A stretch of DNA of 64,000 bases from Gammaproteobacteria bacterium (GTDB lineage: Bacteria; Pseudomonadota; Gammaproteobacteria; Pseudomonadales; UBA5518). This document shows, piece after piece, positions 43,701 through 51,885 of this stretch; within the stretch, counting starts at the first letter, position 1; each line of letters starts with the position of its first letter. The stretch is taken from positions 434,001-498,000 of the forward strand of contig JADKDK010000001.1 in assembly GCA_016718385.1 (NCBI GenBank), read 5' to 3'. Below the pieces are notes generated by a model, which saw only the letters and a list, made by a program, of their open reading frames with translations, did no database searches and had not been told where the DNA came from. A program made the translations under genes and the position numbers.

Positions 43701-44195
43701 CGCGATCAGCGTGTGCTCGGACTGGTGCGCGCTGTCGGAAGACTTGCCGCCGTGATCGTCGCCGGCCACGGCCAGGAAGCCGCCGTGCGCGGCGGTGCCC
43801 TCGAAATTGCCGAGCTTCAGCGATTCGCACGCACGATCGACGCCGATGCCCTTGCCGTACCACAGGCCGAAGACGCCCTGGAACTCCGGCTTGCCGAACC
43901 ACGGCAGCTGCTGGGTGCCGCGGATCGCGCTGACCGCGAGCTCCTCGTTCAGACCCGGCCTGAACACGACGTGGTGCTGGTCCAGCAGTTTCTGCGCACC
44001 CCACAGCGCGGAGTCGTAGACCCCCAGCGGCGAGCCGCGATAGCCCGAGATGTAACCGGCGGTCTTCAGCCCGGCGGCGCGGTCGCGCCGCGCCTGGTCG
44101 AGCGGCAGGCGCACCAGGGCCTGGTTGGACGAGATGAAGACGCGTCCGCCCGACTGCAGGTACTTGTCGTCGAGCGTGGTCACGGGGCGTGTCAT
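40701..44195 (-). CDS. indolepyruvate ferredoxin oxidoreductase-type fused 2-oxoacid oxidoreductase
   Basis: A 1164-residue fusion. The N-terminal part holds ISGYRGSPLGVYDSALW, then a thiamine-diphosphate domain with CSGCPHNTSTKIPEGSRAMG, GIGCHG and GDGTYSHSGILAIR. A [4Fe-4S] site follows at CEGCGDCSVQSNCISV, then a gamma-type domain with LVAGIGGTGVLTIGALLGMA and MAQKGGAVTSHIRIG. This is the aerobic-type fused enzyme that decarboxylates aryl- or branched 2-oxoacids to acyl-CoA. It lies 19 bases downstream of a VOC gene. Confidence 0.93.
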   Translation of the reverse strand: MTRPVTTLDDKYLQSGGRVFISSNQALVRLPLDQARRDRAAGLKTAGYISGYRGSPLGVYDSALWGAQKLLDQHHVVFRPGLNEELAVSAIRGTQQLPWFGKPEFQGVFGLWYGKGIGVDRACESLKLGNFEGTAAHGGFLAVAGDDHGGKSSDSAHQSEHTLIAAMLPILYPATVGEIIEFGLFGWAMSRYSGCYVGLKCITDTLDLTACVDLPDPHRPYLTPAEIQLPPEGLNLRPNLPPLVEEDWLVNHRLPAATAFARANGIDRVVIDGERRELAIVSAGKACLDVRQALADLGLDEERCRRLGIRLYKPGLVWPMDPAGLARFARGSRALLVVEEKRPVMEDQVARQLYALAADERPALAGKQDLAGAPLLPAAGELTAGVVRRAIKRLLEQLGIADALLAERHAAFAGLEQRALTLGSAAVRPAYFCSGCPHNTSTKIPEGSRAMGGIGCHGLVAVVPMGRDTMQFVPMGHEGSPWVSAGQFVDTPHMFQNMGDGTYSHSGILAIRAAVAAKANITYKLLYNDAVAMTGGQPVEQQISPVDMVEQLLSEGVRPVYLVSDAPEKYTHSRMPANASVYHRDELDRLQRELREIKGVSAIVYEQTCAAEKRRRRKRGLMDDPERRVFINPEVCEGCGDCSVQSNCISVLPLETEFGRKRRIDQSTCNKDYSCAKGFCPSFVTVTGATLAVRASGDAERLAQLIAALPQPHIAPLDERGCNILVAGIGGTGVLTIGALLGMAAHLDHKGCTVLDMTGMAQKGGAVTSHIRIGPDPAGIYSSRLGEGMSDVLIACDLVVASGAAVLKTVRPGHTAAILNSDVAPTGAFQTDKHIDLGEARLRAAVLQAIAGGPAFDVHASRLATALTGDSIGTNILMLGYAAQKGLLPLSLAALEEAIRLNGSFVEGNLRTLALGRLAAHDPAALARELNDTPEPVKLDTVDEVLTSRTRLLSAYQDARYAQRYREFVTGIRKRVAARNLEGGETFVREVALTFAKLMSYKDEYEVARLYTDSRFMQRLREQFAGDFTMTFNLAPPMLPGRDATGRPKKRAFGAWMISAFKLLAPMKVLRGTAFDPFGYFAERRMERRLIEDYRALVERVVARLDQDNIATGIELASAAAEIGGYGPVKEASVTRYEERLKGLLEAFEAPDPAASALRVQMLP

Positions 44196-44214
44196 CGGCG
44201 CGGCCCGCGCGCCG

Positions 44215-44691
44215 CTAGCGGGGAACCGGCGGCAGGCTGTGCAGCGGGAAGTCGCAGTTCTCAGCAGTCTGCTGGATCTCGATCAGGTTGCCCTCGGGAT
44301 CGCGGCCGTAGATCGTCTTCACGTGCCCGGCGTCGATGGGCGCCGGCTGGCCGAACGTCATGCCGAGCCCTTTCAGGCGTTCGAACTCCTGCTCGATGTC
44401 CGTGACGTCGACGCAGAAGTGCGTGTAGCCCTTGTCGTAGGCGTTCAGCGGCGCGGTCACGCCGGGCGCCGGTTCGCTGTATTCGAACAGTTCCATGAAG
44501 CAGGTGCCGGCGCGCAGCATGGCGCCGCGCGCCGCGGAGTTCGGCACGTCGATGATGCGATCGATGAAGTCGTTGTCGCGCCAGCCGAACGGCTCGCCGA
44601 CCAGCTCGAAGCCGAAAGCCTCGCGGTAGAACCGGATCATCCGGTCGAGGTCGCGCACGTGGACCCCCACGTGGTGTATGCCCCTGATCAT
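44215..44691 (-). CDS. VOC-superfamily (glyoxalase-like) protein
   Basis: A 158-residue protein. IRGIHHVGVHVRDLDRMIRF opens the first module with the metal-binding His, CFMELFEYSEP carries a Glu, and YTHFCVDVTDIEQEFERLKG and DPEGNLIEIQQTA supply the second half. It could be a methylmalonyl-CoA epimerase-like or glyoxalase enzyme; none is certain. It is upstream of and in the same direction as the 2-oxoacid oxidoreductase. Confidence 0.8.
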   Translation of the reverse strand: MIRGIHHVGVHVRDLDRMIRFYREAFGFELVGEPFGWRDNDFIDRIIDVPNSAARGAMLRAGTCFMELFEYSEPAPGVTAPLNAYDKGYTHFCVDVTDIEQEFERLKGLGMTFGQPAPIDAGHVKTIYGRDPEGNLIEIQQTAENCDFPLHSLPPVPR

Positions 44692-44893
44692 CGATTTCTC
44701 CTCCGGGCGGTTGGCGAGCGTTGCGTGGCCGTAGTGTAGCGGCGCGCCGCGAGGCCATTGAAGGGGCTGGCAGGATCAGGCAAGTGTGTATGCCTGCGTG
44801 GTCATTTTGGCGCGTCGTACCCGGGTGGCATAATCGCTGCCGGCATCGCCCCTCCCGGCGCGAACGTGAGCTGCAGGCATTTGGAGGAACCCA

Positions 44894-46306
44894 ATGAACA
44901 AGCCCATCGGTACCGAAGCGCAGAATCTCGCCAGGGGTGCGGCCCGCTATCCCGGCGCGCCGAGCACGCAGGAAATCATCGCGAGCGACCGGGTCAAGGC
45001 GCCGGGCTGGGTGTGCTCGGAATCCTACGAGTTCCTCGGCGACGAGGACATCTCCACCGACCGCTACACCGAGGTCGCCTATGCCGAGCGGGAATTCGAG
45101 CGGCTGTGGCCGCACACCTGGCAGTTCGCCTGCCGCGAGGAGCACATCCCGGAAGTCGGCGACTACCACGTCTACGACATCGGCCGGCACTCGTTCATCG
45201 TCACGCGCGTCGCCGCGAACGAGGTGCGCGCCTACTACAACGCCTGCCTGCATCGCGGCACCAAGCTGCGCGCCTCGGGCACCGAGGGCAACACCACCGA
45301 GTTCAAGTGCAGCTTCCACGGCTGGAGCTGGAACCTCGACGGCTCGCAGAAGGAACTGCTGTGCCCGTGGGACTTCCCGCACGTCGACATCGCGACGAAC
45401 AAGCTGCCGCAGGTCCGCGTCGAGCTGCTCGGCGGTTTCGTGTTCATCAACATGGACCCCGACGCGCCCACGCTGGCCGACTACATCGGCCCCGCGGCGA
45501 TGGCGCACATCAGGGAGTGGAAGCTCGAGGACCGCTACATCTACTGCCACGTCGCCAAGCGCCTGCCGGCCAACTGGAAGCTGTCGATCGCCGCGTTCAT
45601 GGAGGCCTACCATGTGCTCGACACGCACCCGCAGGTCTCGGTGACGAACGCCGATGCCAACTCGCAGTACGACGTCTACGGCGAGCACGTGAACCGCTTC
45701 ATCTCGCCGCTGGGTGTGCTGAGCCCGCATCACTACGGCAAGTACACCGAGCAGGACATCATGGACCAGTTCACGCTGGGCGACAGCAGCGCGCTCGGCG
45801 ATGCCACGCGCACGCTGCCCGAGGGCGGCACGGCGCGCCAGGCCATGGCCGACATGTTCCGCGGCATGTTCGAGAAGGCGACCAATACCGATCTCGGCGG
45901 CGTCTCGGATGCGGAGCTGCTCGACTGCTTCTCGTACACGCTGTTCCCGAACATCTTCCTGTTCCCCGGCATCTCGCTGCCGATGGTGTACCGCTTCCGC
46001 CCCGACCCGCGCGATCACCGCTGGACGCTGTACGAGGTGCTGTTCCTGCGCCCGGTGCCGCTCGACGGCAAGCGCCCGTACCCGGCCGAGCCGGTGCGCC
46101 TCACCGACGAGCAGTCCTTCACCGAGGCCGAGGGCATGGATCCGGGCTTCGGCGCCATTCTCGACCAGGACACGGACAACCTGATCCTGCAGCAGGAAGG
46201 TATCGAGGCCAGCGCCAAGCGCGGGCTCACGCTCGGCAACTACCAGGAGATCCGCATCCGCCACTTCGAGCGCGCGGTCGACAGGTACGTCGGGACGAAG
46301 GGGTAA
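44894..46306 (+). CDS. Rieske aromatic ring-hydroxylating oxygenase, alpha subunit
   Basis: A 470-residue protein. The Rieske ligands are C118 and H120 in NACLHRGTKL, and C139 and H142 in KCSFHGWSW. The mononuclear iron ligands are H240 and H245 in MEAYHVLDTHPQ, with a later Asp. It belongs to the Rieske non-haem oxygenases that hydroxylate or demethylate ring compounds. TTGGAGGAACCCA precedes the ATG. A stand-alone Rieske ferredoxin follows after six bases. No beta subunit is seen, so an alpha-only enzyme is likely. Confidence 0.93.
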   Translation: MNKPIGTEAQNLARGAARYPGAPSTQEIIASDRVKAPGWVCSESYEFLGDEDISTDRYTEVAYAEREFERLWPHTWQFACREEHIPEVGDYHVYDIGRHSFIVTRVAANEVRAYYNACLHRGTKLRASGTEGNTTEFKCSFHGWSWNLDGSQKELLCPWDFPHVDIATNKLPQVRVELLGGFVFINMDPDAPTLADYIGPAAMAHIREWKLEDRYIYCHVAKRLPANWKLSIAAFMEAYHVLDTHPQVSVTNADANSQYDVYGEHVNRFISPLGVLSPHHYGKYTEQDIMDQFTLGDSSALGDATRTLPEGGTARQAMADMFRGMFEKATNTDLGGVSDAELLDCFSYTLFPNIFLFPGISLPMVYRFRPDPRDHRWTLYEVLFLRPVPLDGKRPYPAEPVRLTDEQSFTEAEGMDPGFGAILDQDTDNLILQQEGIEASAKRGLTLGNYQEIRIRHFERAVDRYVGTKG

Positions 46307-46312
46307 GCAGCC

Positions 46313-46624
46313 TTGTCGGGTGAATTCACGCGATTCTGCAAGGTCGCGGAGCTGCCGCCGGAGTCGAAGAAAGCCGCGAAGCTGAACAACACCTGGGTGC
46401 TGGTGTGCCATACGGATGGCCGGCTGTTCGCGGTCTCGGGCGTCTGCTCGCACCAGGTCAAGCCGCTGGTGAACGGGCGCGTGCGCCACTGCATGATCAC
46501 CTGCCCGGTGCACGGCGCGCGCTTCAACCTCGAGACCGGCGCGGCGCTCAACCTGCCCGCGACCCAGCCCATCGCGACCTACGAGCTGCGGGTCGTGGAC
46601 GACTGGATCGAAGTGCGCGTATGA
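46313..46624 (+). CDS. Rieske-type [2Fe-2S] ferredoxin
   Basis: A 103-residue Rieske ferredoxin. Its ligands are C45 and H47 in VCSHQV and C64 and H67 in CPVHGARFNLETG. It is the electron donor expected for the adjacent oxygenase. The apparent start is TTG at 46313 with a weak binding site. The stop overlaps the ATG of the next gene (ATGA). Confidence 0.9.
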   Translation: MSGEFTRFCKVAELPPESKKAAKLNNTWVLVCHTDGRLFAVSGVCSHQVKPLVNGRVRHCMITCPVHGARFNLETGAALNLPATQPIATYELRVVDDWIEVRV

Positions 46625-47712
46625 GCTTCCCGGGTCTTCGCCTGCTGGCGGCGAAGATCCCGCCGCGCTGGGAGGATGCGACGCCGGCATGGATGAGCGA
46701 TGCGATCGCGAGCCGCTGTCCCGGCGCGCGCGTCGCGGCACTCGAGCTCCTGACCCGCGACGACGGCACCAATCGCCGCGCGCGCTTCGCCCTGCGCTAC
46801 GCCGCCGGCGCCGGGCCCGCGACGGTATTCCTCAAGGCGCATTCGCCGCACCACCGCTGGGTGCACCTGCGCAACGGCAACCTCTTCAACGAGGCGCGCC
46901 TGTTCGCTTCCGGCGTTGCGCTGCCGGTGGACCACCCGCTCGTGTACAAGGCCGTCGTGGACCGGCTGCGGCTGGACTTCCTGCTCGTGATGGAGGATCT
47001 CGCGCAGCGCGGCGCCGATCCGCGCGACGCCACGCGCCCGCTGAGCGTGGACCAGGTGGCGCACGGCTTGCGCGCCCTGGCGCGGCTGCACAGCGCGTTC
47101 TGGGGCTTCTCGGGCAGGACGCATCCGCAACTGGGCTGGGTGAAGACCTGGAAGCCCACGAAGGGATGGCAGGTCGGGCTCAGGAAGCGCGTCCCGCTGG
47201 GCCTGCAGCGCGGCGCGGGCCAGTTGCCCGCGGAAGTCACGCGCCATGACTGGGAGCAGATCGTGGATCTCTGGGCGCGCTACGTGGATTCGTTGAGCCG
47301 GGGGCCGATGACGCTGCTGCACGGCGACGCACACATCGGCAACACCTACGTGCTGCCCGATGGCGAGGTGGGTTTCCTCGACTGGCAGGTGGTGCGCCGC
47401 GGCGGTTGGTCGCAGGACGTGGGTTATTTCCTGGTCGGTGCGCTCACCGAGGAAGACCGTCGCGGCCACGAAGCGGCTCTGCTCGAGGAATACCGCGGGG
47501 CGCTGCAGGTTCCTGCCAGCGAGCGTCCCTCCGCCGCTCGAGCCTGGCTGCACTACCGCGCCACACCGGCCTACGGCATGCCGATCTGGCTCTCCACGCT
47601 CGGCAGCGACGGTTACCAGTCGCGCGAGGTTTCGCTCGCGCTGGCGCGCCGGTATTCGTCCGCGTTCGCGGAGCTTGAAACCCCCTCGGCGCTGGCTAGC
47701 ATAGGTGCCTGA
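46621..47712 (+). CDS. aminoglycoside phosphotransferase/ecdysteroid-kinase-like protein
   Basis: A 363-residue kinase-fold protein. The catalytic loop is LLHGDAHIGNTYV and the metal-binding segment GFLDWQVV, with VFLKAHSP in the N-lobe at the ATP lysine position. It would phosphorylate a hydroxyl group of a small molecule. It is translationally coupled to the Rieske ferredoxin and followed within 30 bases by the ACAD pair, so its substrate probably belongs to the same pathway. Confidence 0.85.
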   Translation: MSFPGLRLLAAKIPPRWEDATPAWMSDAIASRCPGARVAALELLTRDDGTNRRARFALRYAAGAGPATVFLKAHSPHHRWVHLRNGNLFNEARLFASGVALPVDHPLVYKAVVDRLRLDFLLVMEDLAQRGADPRDATRPLSVDQVAHGLRALARLHSAFWGFSGRTHPQLGWVKTWKPTKGWQVGLRKRVPLGLQRGAGQLPAEVTRHDWEQIVDLWARYVDSLSRGPMTLLHGDAHIGNTYVLPDGEVGFLDWQVVRRGGWSQDVGYFLVGALTEEDRRGHEAALLEEYRGALQVPASERPSAARAWLHYRATPAYGMPIWLSTLGSDGYQSREVSLALARRYSSAFAELETPSALASIGA

Positions 47713-47741
47713 TCAAGCGGGCGGAACAGCAAGGGCGGACA

Positions 47742-48947
47742 ATGGAGTCGGACAGCAATATCGAGGCGCTGCGCGCGCAGGTCAGGGCGTGGCTCGCGCG
47801 CAACGTGCCCGCCGGCTGGCGCGCGGCGATGACCGGATCGGAGCAGGATGTCTTCGTGCGCGCGCAGCGCGAGTGGTTCACGAAGCTGGTCGAGGCCGGC
47901 TATGCCACCCCGCACTGGCCGCAGGGCTGGCCGGGCGGCGGCCGCTCGCTGGCCGAGCAGAAAGTCATCTACGAGGAGATCGCGCGCGCGGACGCGCCGC
48001 GCCTGATTCTCTACTTCGTGTCGCTCTACCATGCCGCCTGCACCTTGATGGAATGCGGTACGCCGGCGCAGCGCGACAGGTATCTGCCCGGCATCCTCGC
48101 CGGGGAGATCTGGTGCCAGGGTTTCTCGGAGCCCAATGCCGGTTCCGATCTCGCCTCGCTGAAGACGCGCGCGGAGCGCCGCGGCGATCGCTACGTGATC
48201 AACGGCCAGAAGATCTGGTCGACGATGGCGCAGTACGCGGATCGCTGCCTGCTGCTGGCGCGCAGCGGCAGGTCAGGGCCCCCGCAGGCGGGTCTCACCT
48301 ACCTGTTGCTCGACATGCGCAGCAAGGGCGTGTCGGTGCGACCGATTTCGCAGATCACCGGCGACGACGAGTTTGCCGAGATCTTCTTCGACGACGTGGA
48401 AGTGCCGCTCGAGGATCTGGTTGGCGCGGAGGGCGAGGGCTGGGCGGTGGCGCAGGCCACGCTGGCCTCGGAACGCGGGCTCACGCTGGTGGAGCTGAGC
48501 CAGCGCATGCGCTACGCGCTGCCGCTGCTGGGTGCCGCGATGCGCGAGGCGGGACGCCAGGGCGACGCGGCGCTGCGCCGCGACCTCGGCCGCGTGATGG
48601 CGAAGGTCGACGGTGCCTGCGCGCTGGCCGACTGGTACCTGCTGCGGCGCATTTCCGGCGAGGAAGCGCCGGGCGATGCCTCGATGGTCAAGCTGAACTA
48701 CGCCCGCACGCTGCGCGAATTCACCTCGCTCGGGCTGCGCATCGGCGGGCTGCAGAGCCAGTACCACCGCGGCTTCATGCGCGGCGCCACGCAGGAAACC
48801 GGCAACTGGATGGTCGATTTCATGAACTCCTACAACTGGTCGATCGCCGGCGGCAGCGACGAGATCCAGCGCAACATCATCGCCGAGCGCCTGCTGCGCA
48901 TGCCGCGCGAGCCCAAGACGTGGCAAGTGCCGGAGGAGCGCGCATGA
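47742..48947 (+). CDS. acyl-CoA dehydrogenase, large subunit of a pair
   Basis: A 401-residue ACAD close in layout to the one at 10317-11453. TPHWPQGWPGGGRSLAEQ, WCQGFSEPNAGSDLASLKTRA, NGQKIWSTMAQYADRC, FAEIFFDDVEVP and GGSDEIQRNIIAERLLRMPREP are present. It overlaps the next ACAD by four bases (ATGA). This is a second paired ACAD set in the window. Confidence 0.9.
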   Translation: MESDSNIEALRAQVRAWLARNVPAGWRAAMTGSEQDVFVRAQREWFTKLVEAGYATPHWPQGWPGGGRSLAEQKVIYEEIARADAPRLILYFVSLYHAACTLMECGTPAQRDRYLPGILAGEIWCQGFSEPNAGSDLASLKTRAERRGDRYVINGQKIWSTMAQYADRCLLLARSGRSGPPQAGLTYLLLDMRSKGVSVRPISQITGDDEFAEIFFDDVEVPLEDLVGAEGEGWAVAQATLASERGLTLVELSQRMRYALPLLGAAMREAGRQGDAALRRDLGRVMAKVDGACALADWYLLRRISGEEAPGDASMVKLNYARTLREFTSLGLRIGGLQSQYHRGFMRGATQETGNWMVDFMNSYNWSIAGGSDEIQRNIIAERLLRMPREPKTWQVPEERA

Positions 48948-49996
48948 ACGCGGATCTCCTGGAGTTGCAGCAATCGGTACGACAGGTGCTGGCCGGGCGC
49001 GCGGTGGCCGCGGACGAACAGGACGCTTGGCCGCTGCTGGTCGAGCTGGGCTGGCTGCTGGCGGGGGTTCCCGAGGAGCTGGGCGGGCTGGGCCAGGGTC
49101 TTGCGGGCGCCTGCGTGCTGCAGATCGAACTGGGCCGGCGGCTCGCGGCCGTGCCCTTCCTGCCGGCCGCGCTGGCGCTCGACGCCGTGTGCCAGTCCGC
49201 GCTGGCCGATCGCGAGCAATGGGTCGAGCGACTGACCGCCGGTCAATACGTGGCGGCGCCGCTGGCCGAGTCCGCGTTCGATCTCGAACAGGCGAGCGGC
49301 GGCACCGCGCGGCTCACCGGGCTGGCCTCGGGTGTGCAGTCGGCGGATCGCGCCAGCCACGCGCTGGTGTGGACGCGCGCCGGCGACTGCGTCGCGCTCG
49401 CGCCGCTGGAGCGCGCGGGCGTGGAGCTCGTCGCGCGTCCGACCTGGGACCGGACGCATCGCCTGTTCGACCTGCGCTTCACGGGCCTGGAGCTCGATGA
49501 GACGCTCGTGCTCGCGCGCGGTGCGGCGGCGCAGGCGCTGGTGCGCAGGCTGGGCGCGCTGCGCGATCTCGGTCTCGCGGCCGACGCCGTGGGCGGCGCC
49601 AATGCCCTGCTGGAGCTGACGGTGGAACACCTGCAGGTGCGGCGCCAGTTTGGTCGTCCGCTGGCGCTGTTCCAGGCGCTGAAGCATCGCTGCGCCGATC
49701 TGAAGACGCTGATCGCGGCCGCCGAGGCCCTGCTCCTCGACAGCCTCGGCCGGCTCGGCGATGCCATCGCGGATGCCGAAGCCGAACTCAAGGCCGAGAC
49801 GGCCAAGTACCTCGCGAGCTCCACCTACGCGAAGGTGGCCGAGGAAGCGCTGCAGCTGCACGGGGGCATCGGCATGGCAGCCGAGCACCAGTGCCACCTG
49901 TTCCTGAAACGCGCGCTGCTCAACGAACAGCTGGGCCGGCAGGACGAGTGCTATGCGCTCGACATTGCCGACAGCCTGCTGGCAAGATTGGACTGA
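48944..49996 (+). CDS. acyl-CoA dehydrogenase-like, short partner subunit
   Basis: A 350-residue ACAD partner. The N-terminus has ELGWLLAGVPEELGGLGQGL. The FAD region QVRRQFGRPLALFQALKHRCAD and the C-terminal ALQLHGGIGMAAEHQCHLFLKR remain, while the middle domain is short. It pairs with the ACAD directly upstream. The binding site GGAGGAGCGCGC precedes the ATG at 48944. Confidence 0.9.
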   Translation: MNADLLELQQSVRQVLAGRAVAADEQDAWPLLVELGWLLAGVPEELGGLGQGLAGACVLQIELGRRLAAVPFLPAALALDAVCQSALADREQWVERLTAGQYVAAPLAESAFDLEQASGGTARLTGLASGVQSADRASHALVWTRAGDCVALAPLERAGVELVARPTWDRTHRLFDLRFTGLELDETLVLARGAAAQALVRRLGALRDLGLAADAVGGANALLELTVEHLQVRRQFGRPLALFQALKHRCADLKTLIAAAEALLLDSLGRLGDAIADAEAELKAETAKYLASSTYAKVAEEALQLHGGIGMAAEHQCHLFLKRALLNEQLGRQDECYALDIADSLLARLD

Positions 49997-50043
49997 GCGG
50001 CCACGGCGCCTGTCGACAACCCAACCAAAAGGAATAGCTATCC

Positions 50044-51027
50044 ATGTTTTCTGCTGTCGTGATCAACAAGGGCGAATCCGGCCAGTCCGTCGCGCTCACA
50101 CAGGTCGATGAATCGCAGCTCCCCGAGGGCGATGTCACGATCGACGTCGAGTATTCGACCCTGAACTACAAGGACGGGCTCGCGATCACGGGCAGCTCTC
50201 CCGTGGTGCGCAAGTTCCCGATGGTGCCGGGTATCGACCTCGCGGGCGTCGTGCGCGAGAGCAGCCACGCCGACTGGAAAGCGGGCGACCGCGTGATCCT
50301 GAACGGCTGGGGCGTCGGCGAGACGCACTGGGGCGGGCTGGCGCAGAAGGCGCGCCTGAAGGGCGAGTGGCTGGTGCCGCTGCCCAGCGCGTTCAGCAGC
50401 CGCCAGGCGATGGCGATCGGCACCGCCGGCTACACGGCCAGCCTGTGCGTGGATGCGCTGCTCGCCCACGGCGTGCGCCCCGAGCAGGGCGAGGTCCTGG
50501 TCACCGGCGCCACCGGTGGCGTGGGCAGCGTGGCCGTCGCGTTGCTGGTCAAGGCCGGCTTCAGCGTTGCCGCCGCGACCGGCAAGGCCGCCGAGGCCGA
50601 TTACCTGAAACAGCTCGGGGCCAGCACGATCATCGATCGCGCCGAGCTCGCGGCACCCGGCAAGCCGCTGCAGAAGGAGCGCTGGGCCGGGGTGGTCGAC
50701 TGCGTCGGCAGCCACACGCTGGTCAACGCCTGCGCGCAGACGCGCTACGGCGGCGCGGTCGCGGCCTGCGGACTTGCCCAGGGCGCGGATTTCCCCGCGA
50801 CGGTGATGCCGTTCATCCTGCGTGGCCTGACCCTGCTGGGCATCGACAGCGTGATGGCGCCGAAGGCACGCCGGCTGGTGGCGTATGAGCGACTGGCGCG
50901 CGATCTCGATGGCGCCGCACTCGACGTCATTGCCACGGAAATCGGCCTGGCCGATGCGATCGCGACGGCCGCCGAGTTGCTGCAGGGCAAGGTGCGCGGA
51001 CGGGTCGTGGTGAACGTCAACAAGTGA
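50044..51027 (+). CDS. acuI: acrylyl-CoA reductase-type MDR enzyme (AcuI/YhdH)
   Basis: A 327-residue NADPH-dependent reductase. STLNYKDGLAITG, VPGIDLAGVV, DRVILNGWGVGETHWGGLAQ, TGATGGVGSVAVALL and LRGLTLLGIDSV are AcuI/YhdH marks. The enzyme reduces acrylyl-CoA (or similar enoyl-CoA) to protect against a reactive intermediate. It lies 47 bases after the ACAD pair, with AAAGGAATAG before the ATG. Confidence 0.88.
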   Translation: MFSAVVINKGESGQSVALTQVDESQLPEGDVTIDVEYSTLNYKDGLAITGSSPVVRKFPMVPGIDLAGVVRESSHADWKAGDRVILNGWGVGETHWGGLAQKARLKGEWLVPLPSAFSSRQAMAIGTAGYTASLCVDALLAHGVRPEQGEVLVTGATGGVGSVAVALLVKAGFSVAAATGKAAEADYLKQLGASTIIDRAELAAPGKPLQKERWAGVVDCVGSHTLVNACAQTRYGGAVAACGLAQGADFPATVMPFILRGLTLLGIDSVMAPKARRLVAYERLARDLDGAALDVIATEIGLADAIATAAELLQGKVRGRVVVNVNK

Positions 51028-51058
51028 GCGTTCGCGGGCGCCGGATTTCCGGCGTTCG

Positions 51059-51727
51059 TCAGGATGTGCTCCGTCGCCGCCCTGCCGGGCGGCGACGAGT
51101 GCTTCCGGGCGCCGAGGACGGTCCGGCGCCGGCATTCTTGACCGGCGGCATGCTGGGGATGATGACCAGCTGATCCAGTATCGCCGCCATGCGTTGCACC
51201 GACGGCGGTTCGCTCTGGCGCAGCCACCACGCGAGAATCTCCACCGTCGATGCCACGGAGAAGACCACGCTGAGATCGCCCGGCAGCCAGGCGTGCCGGC
51301 TGGATCGTTCAGCGGCAATCTGCCGGGCCTGGCGGACGAATTCGTCCTTGAGCATGGCGGCGGCGCCGCCCGTCAGCAGCGCCGACCAGAGCTTGCGATA
51401 CTCCCAGACATAGCTGCACAGCGCCTCGGCCGAGGCGCGGCTGTCGACCGTATAGAGAATAGGCTGGGCCATCGCGAGCAGCTTGCTGATCTCGTGCGCC
51501 GCGAGATCGTGCAGCAGGGCTTCCTTGTCCGGGTAATGCCGGAAGAAGGTGGCATAGCCAACACCGGCGCGCGCGGTGAGCTCCCGCACGGTGACGTGTT
51601 CAAACGGCCTTTCTTCGAGCAACGACAACAATGCCTCGCGGAGCGCTGGCCGCGAGCGCGTGGTCCGTCTTTCCTTCGCGGTCGACGGTTGCGCGGCGTT
51701 TGCCGCACGCTTTTCATCTCTTGCCAC
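51059..51727 (-). CDS. TetR-family transcriptional regulator
   Basis: A 222-residue regulator. The HTH is about 25-60: ALLSLLEERPFEHVTVRELTARAG then VGYATFFRHYPDKEALL. The ligand domain is divergent. I use GTG at 51727 (VARDEKRAANA) because the longer frame to 51799 would start inside the palindromic operator. It is divergent from the TonB receptor gene and probably represses it. Confidence 0.85.
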   Translation of the reverse strand: MARDEKRAANAAQPSTAKERRTTRSRPALREALLSLLEERPFEHVTVRELTARAGVGYATFFRHYPDKEALLHDLAAHEISKLLAMAQPILYTVDSRASAEALCSYVWEYRKLWSALLTGGAAAMLKDEFVRQARQIAAERSSRHAWLPGDLSVVFSVASTVEILAWWLRQSEPPSVQRMAAILDQLVIIPSMPPVKNAGAGPSSAPGSTRRRPAGRRRSTS

Positions 51728-51755
51728 GCAATGTCCCCGGGCCTCGCGCACGCGC

Positions 51756-51803
51756 TTGACGAAATCCGGCGCGGCTGTTATTGGTACACCGTATATCAAT
51801 AAC
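51756..51803 (+). promoter_or_regulatory. promoter of the TonB receptor with overlapping 27-bp palindrome
   Basis: TTGACG (51756-51761) and TATTGG (51779-51784) are 17 bases apart and read toward the receptor gene. A 27-bp palindrome at 51777-51803 has arms GTTATTG and CAATAAC, and 11 of 13 base pairs match. It covers the -10 region, where a TetR repressor would block initiation. Confidence 0.75.
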
Positions 51804-51885
51804 AGTGTTGCTCTCGCAAGCCGATCGCAAGCCGATACACATAACAGGGACGGACCGACCGTCCGAACAAGGTCCGGGGGGAAAC

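Noticed and set aside
40875..44405. A 1176-codon open frame on the plus strand opposite the 2-oxoacid oxidoreductase
   Set aside because: It is the antisense shadow of a GC-rich gene; its translation is a low-complexity Arg/Ala/Val string without domains, while the minus-strand protein has full motifs.
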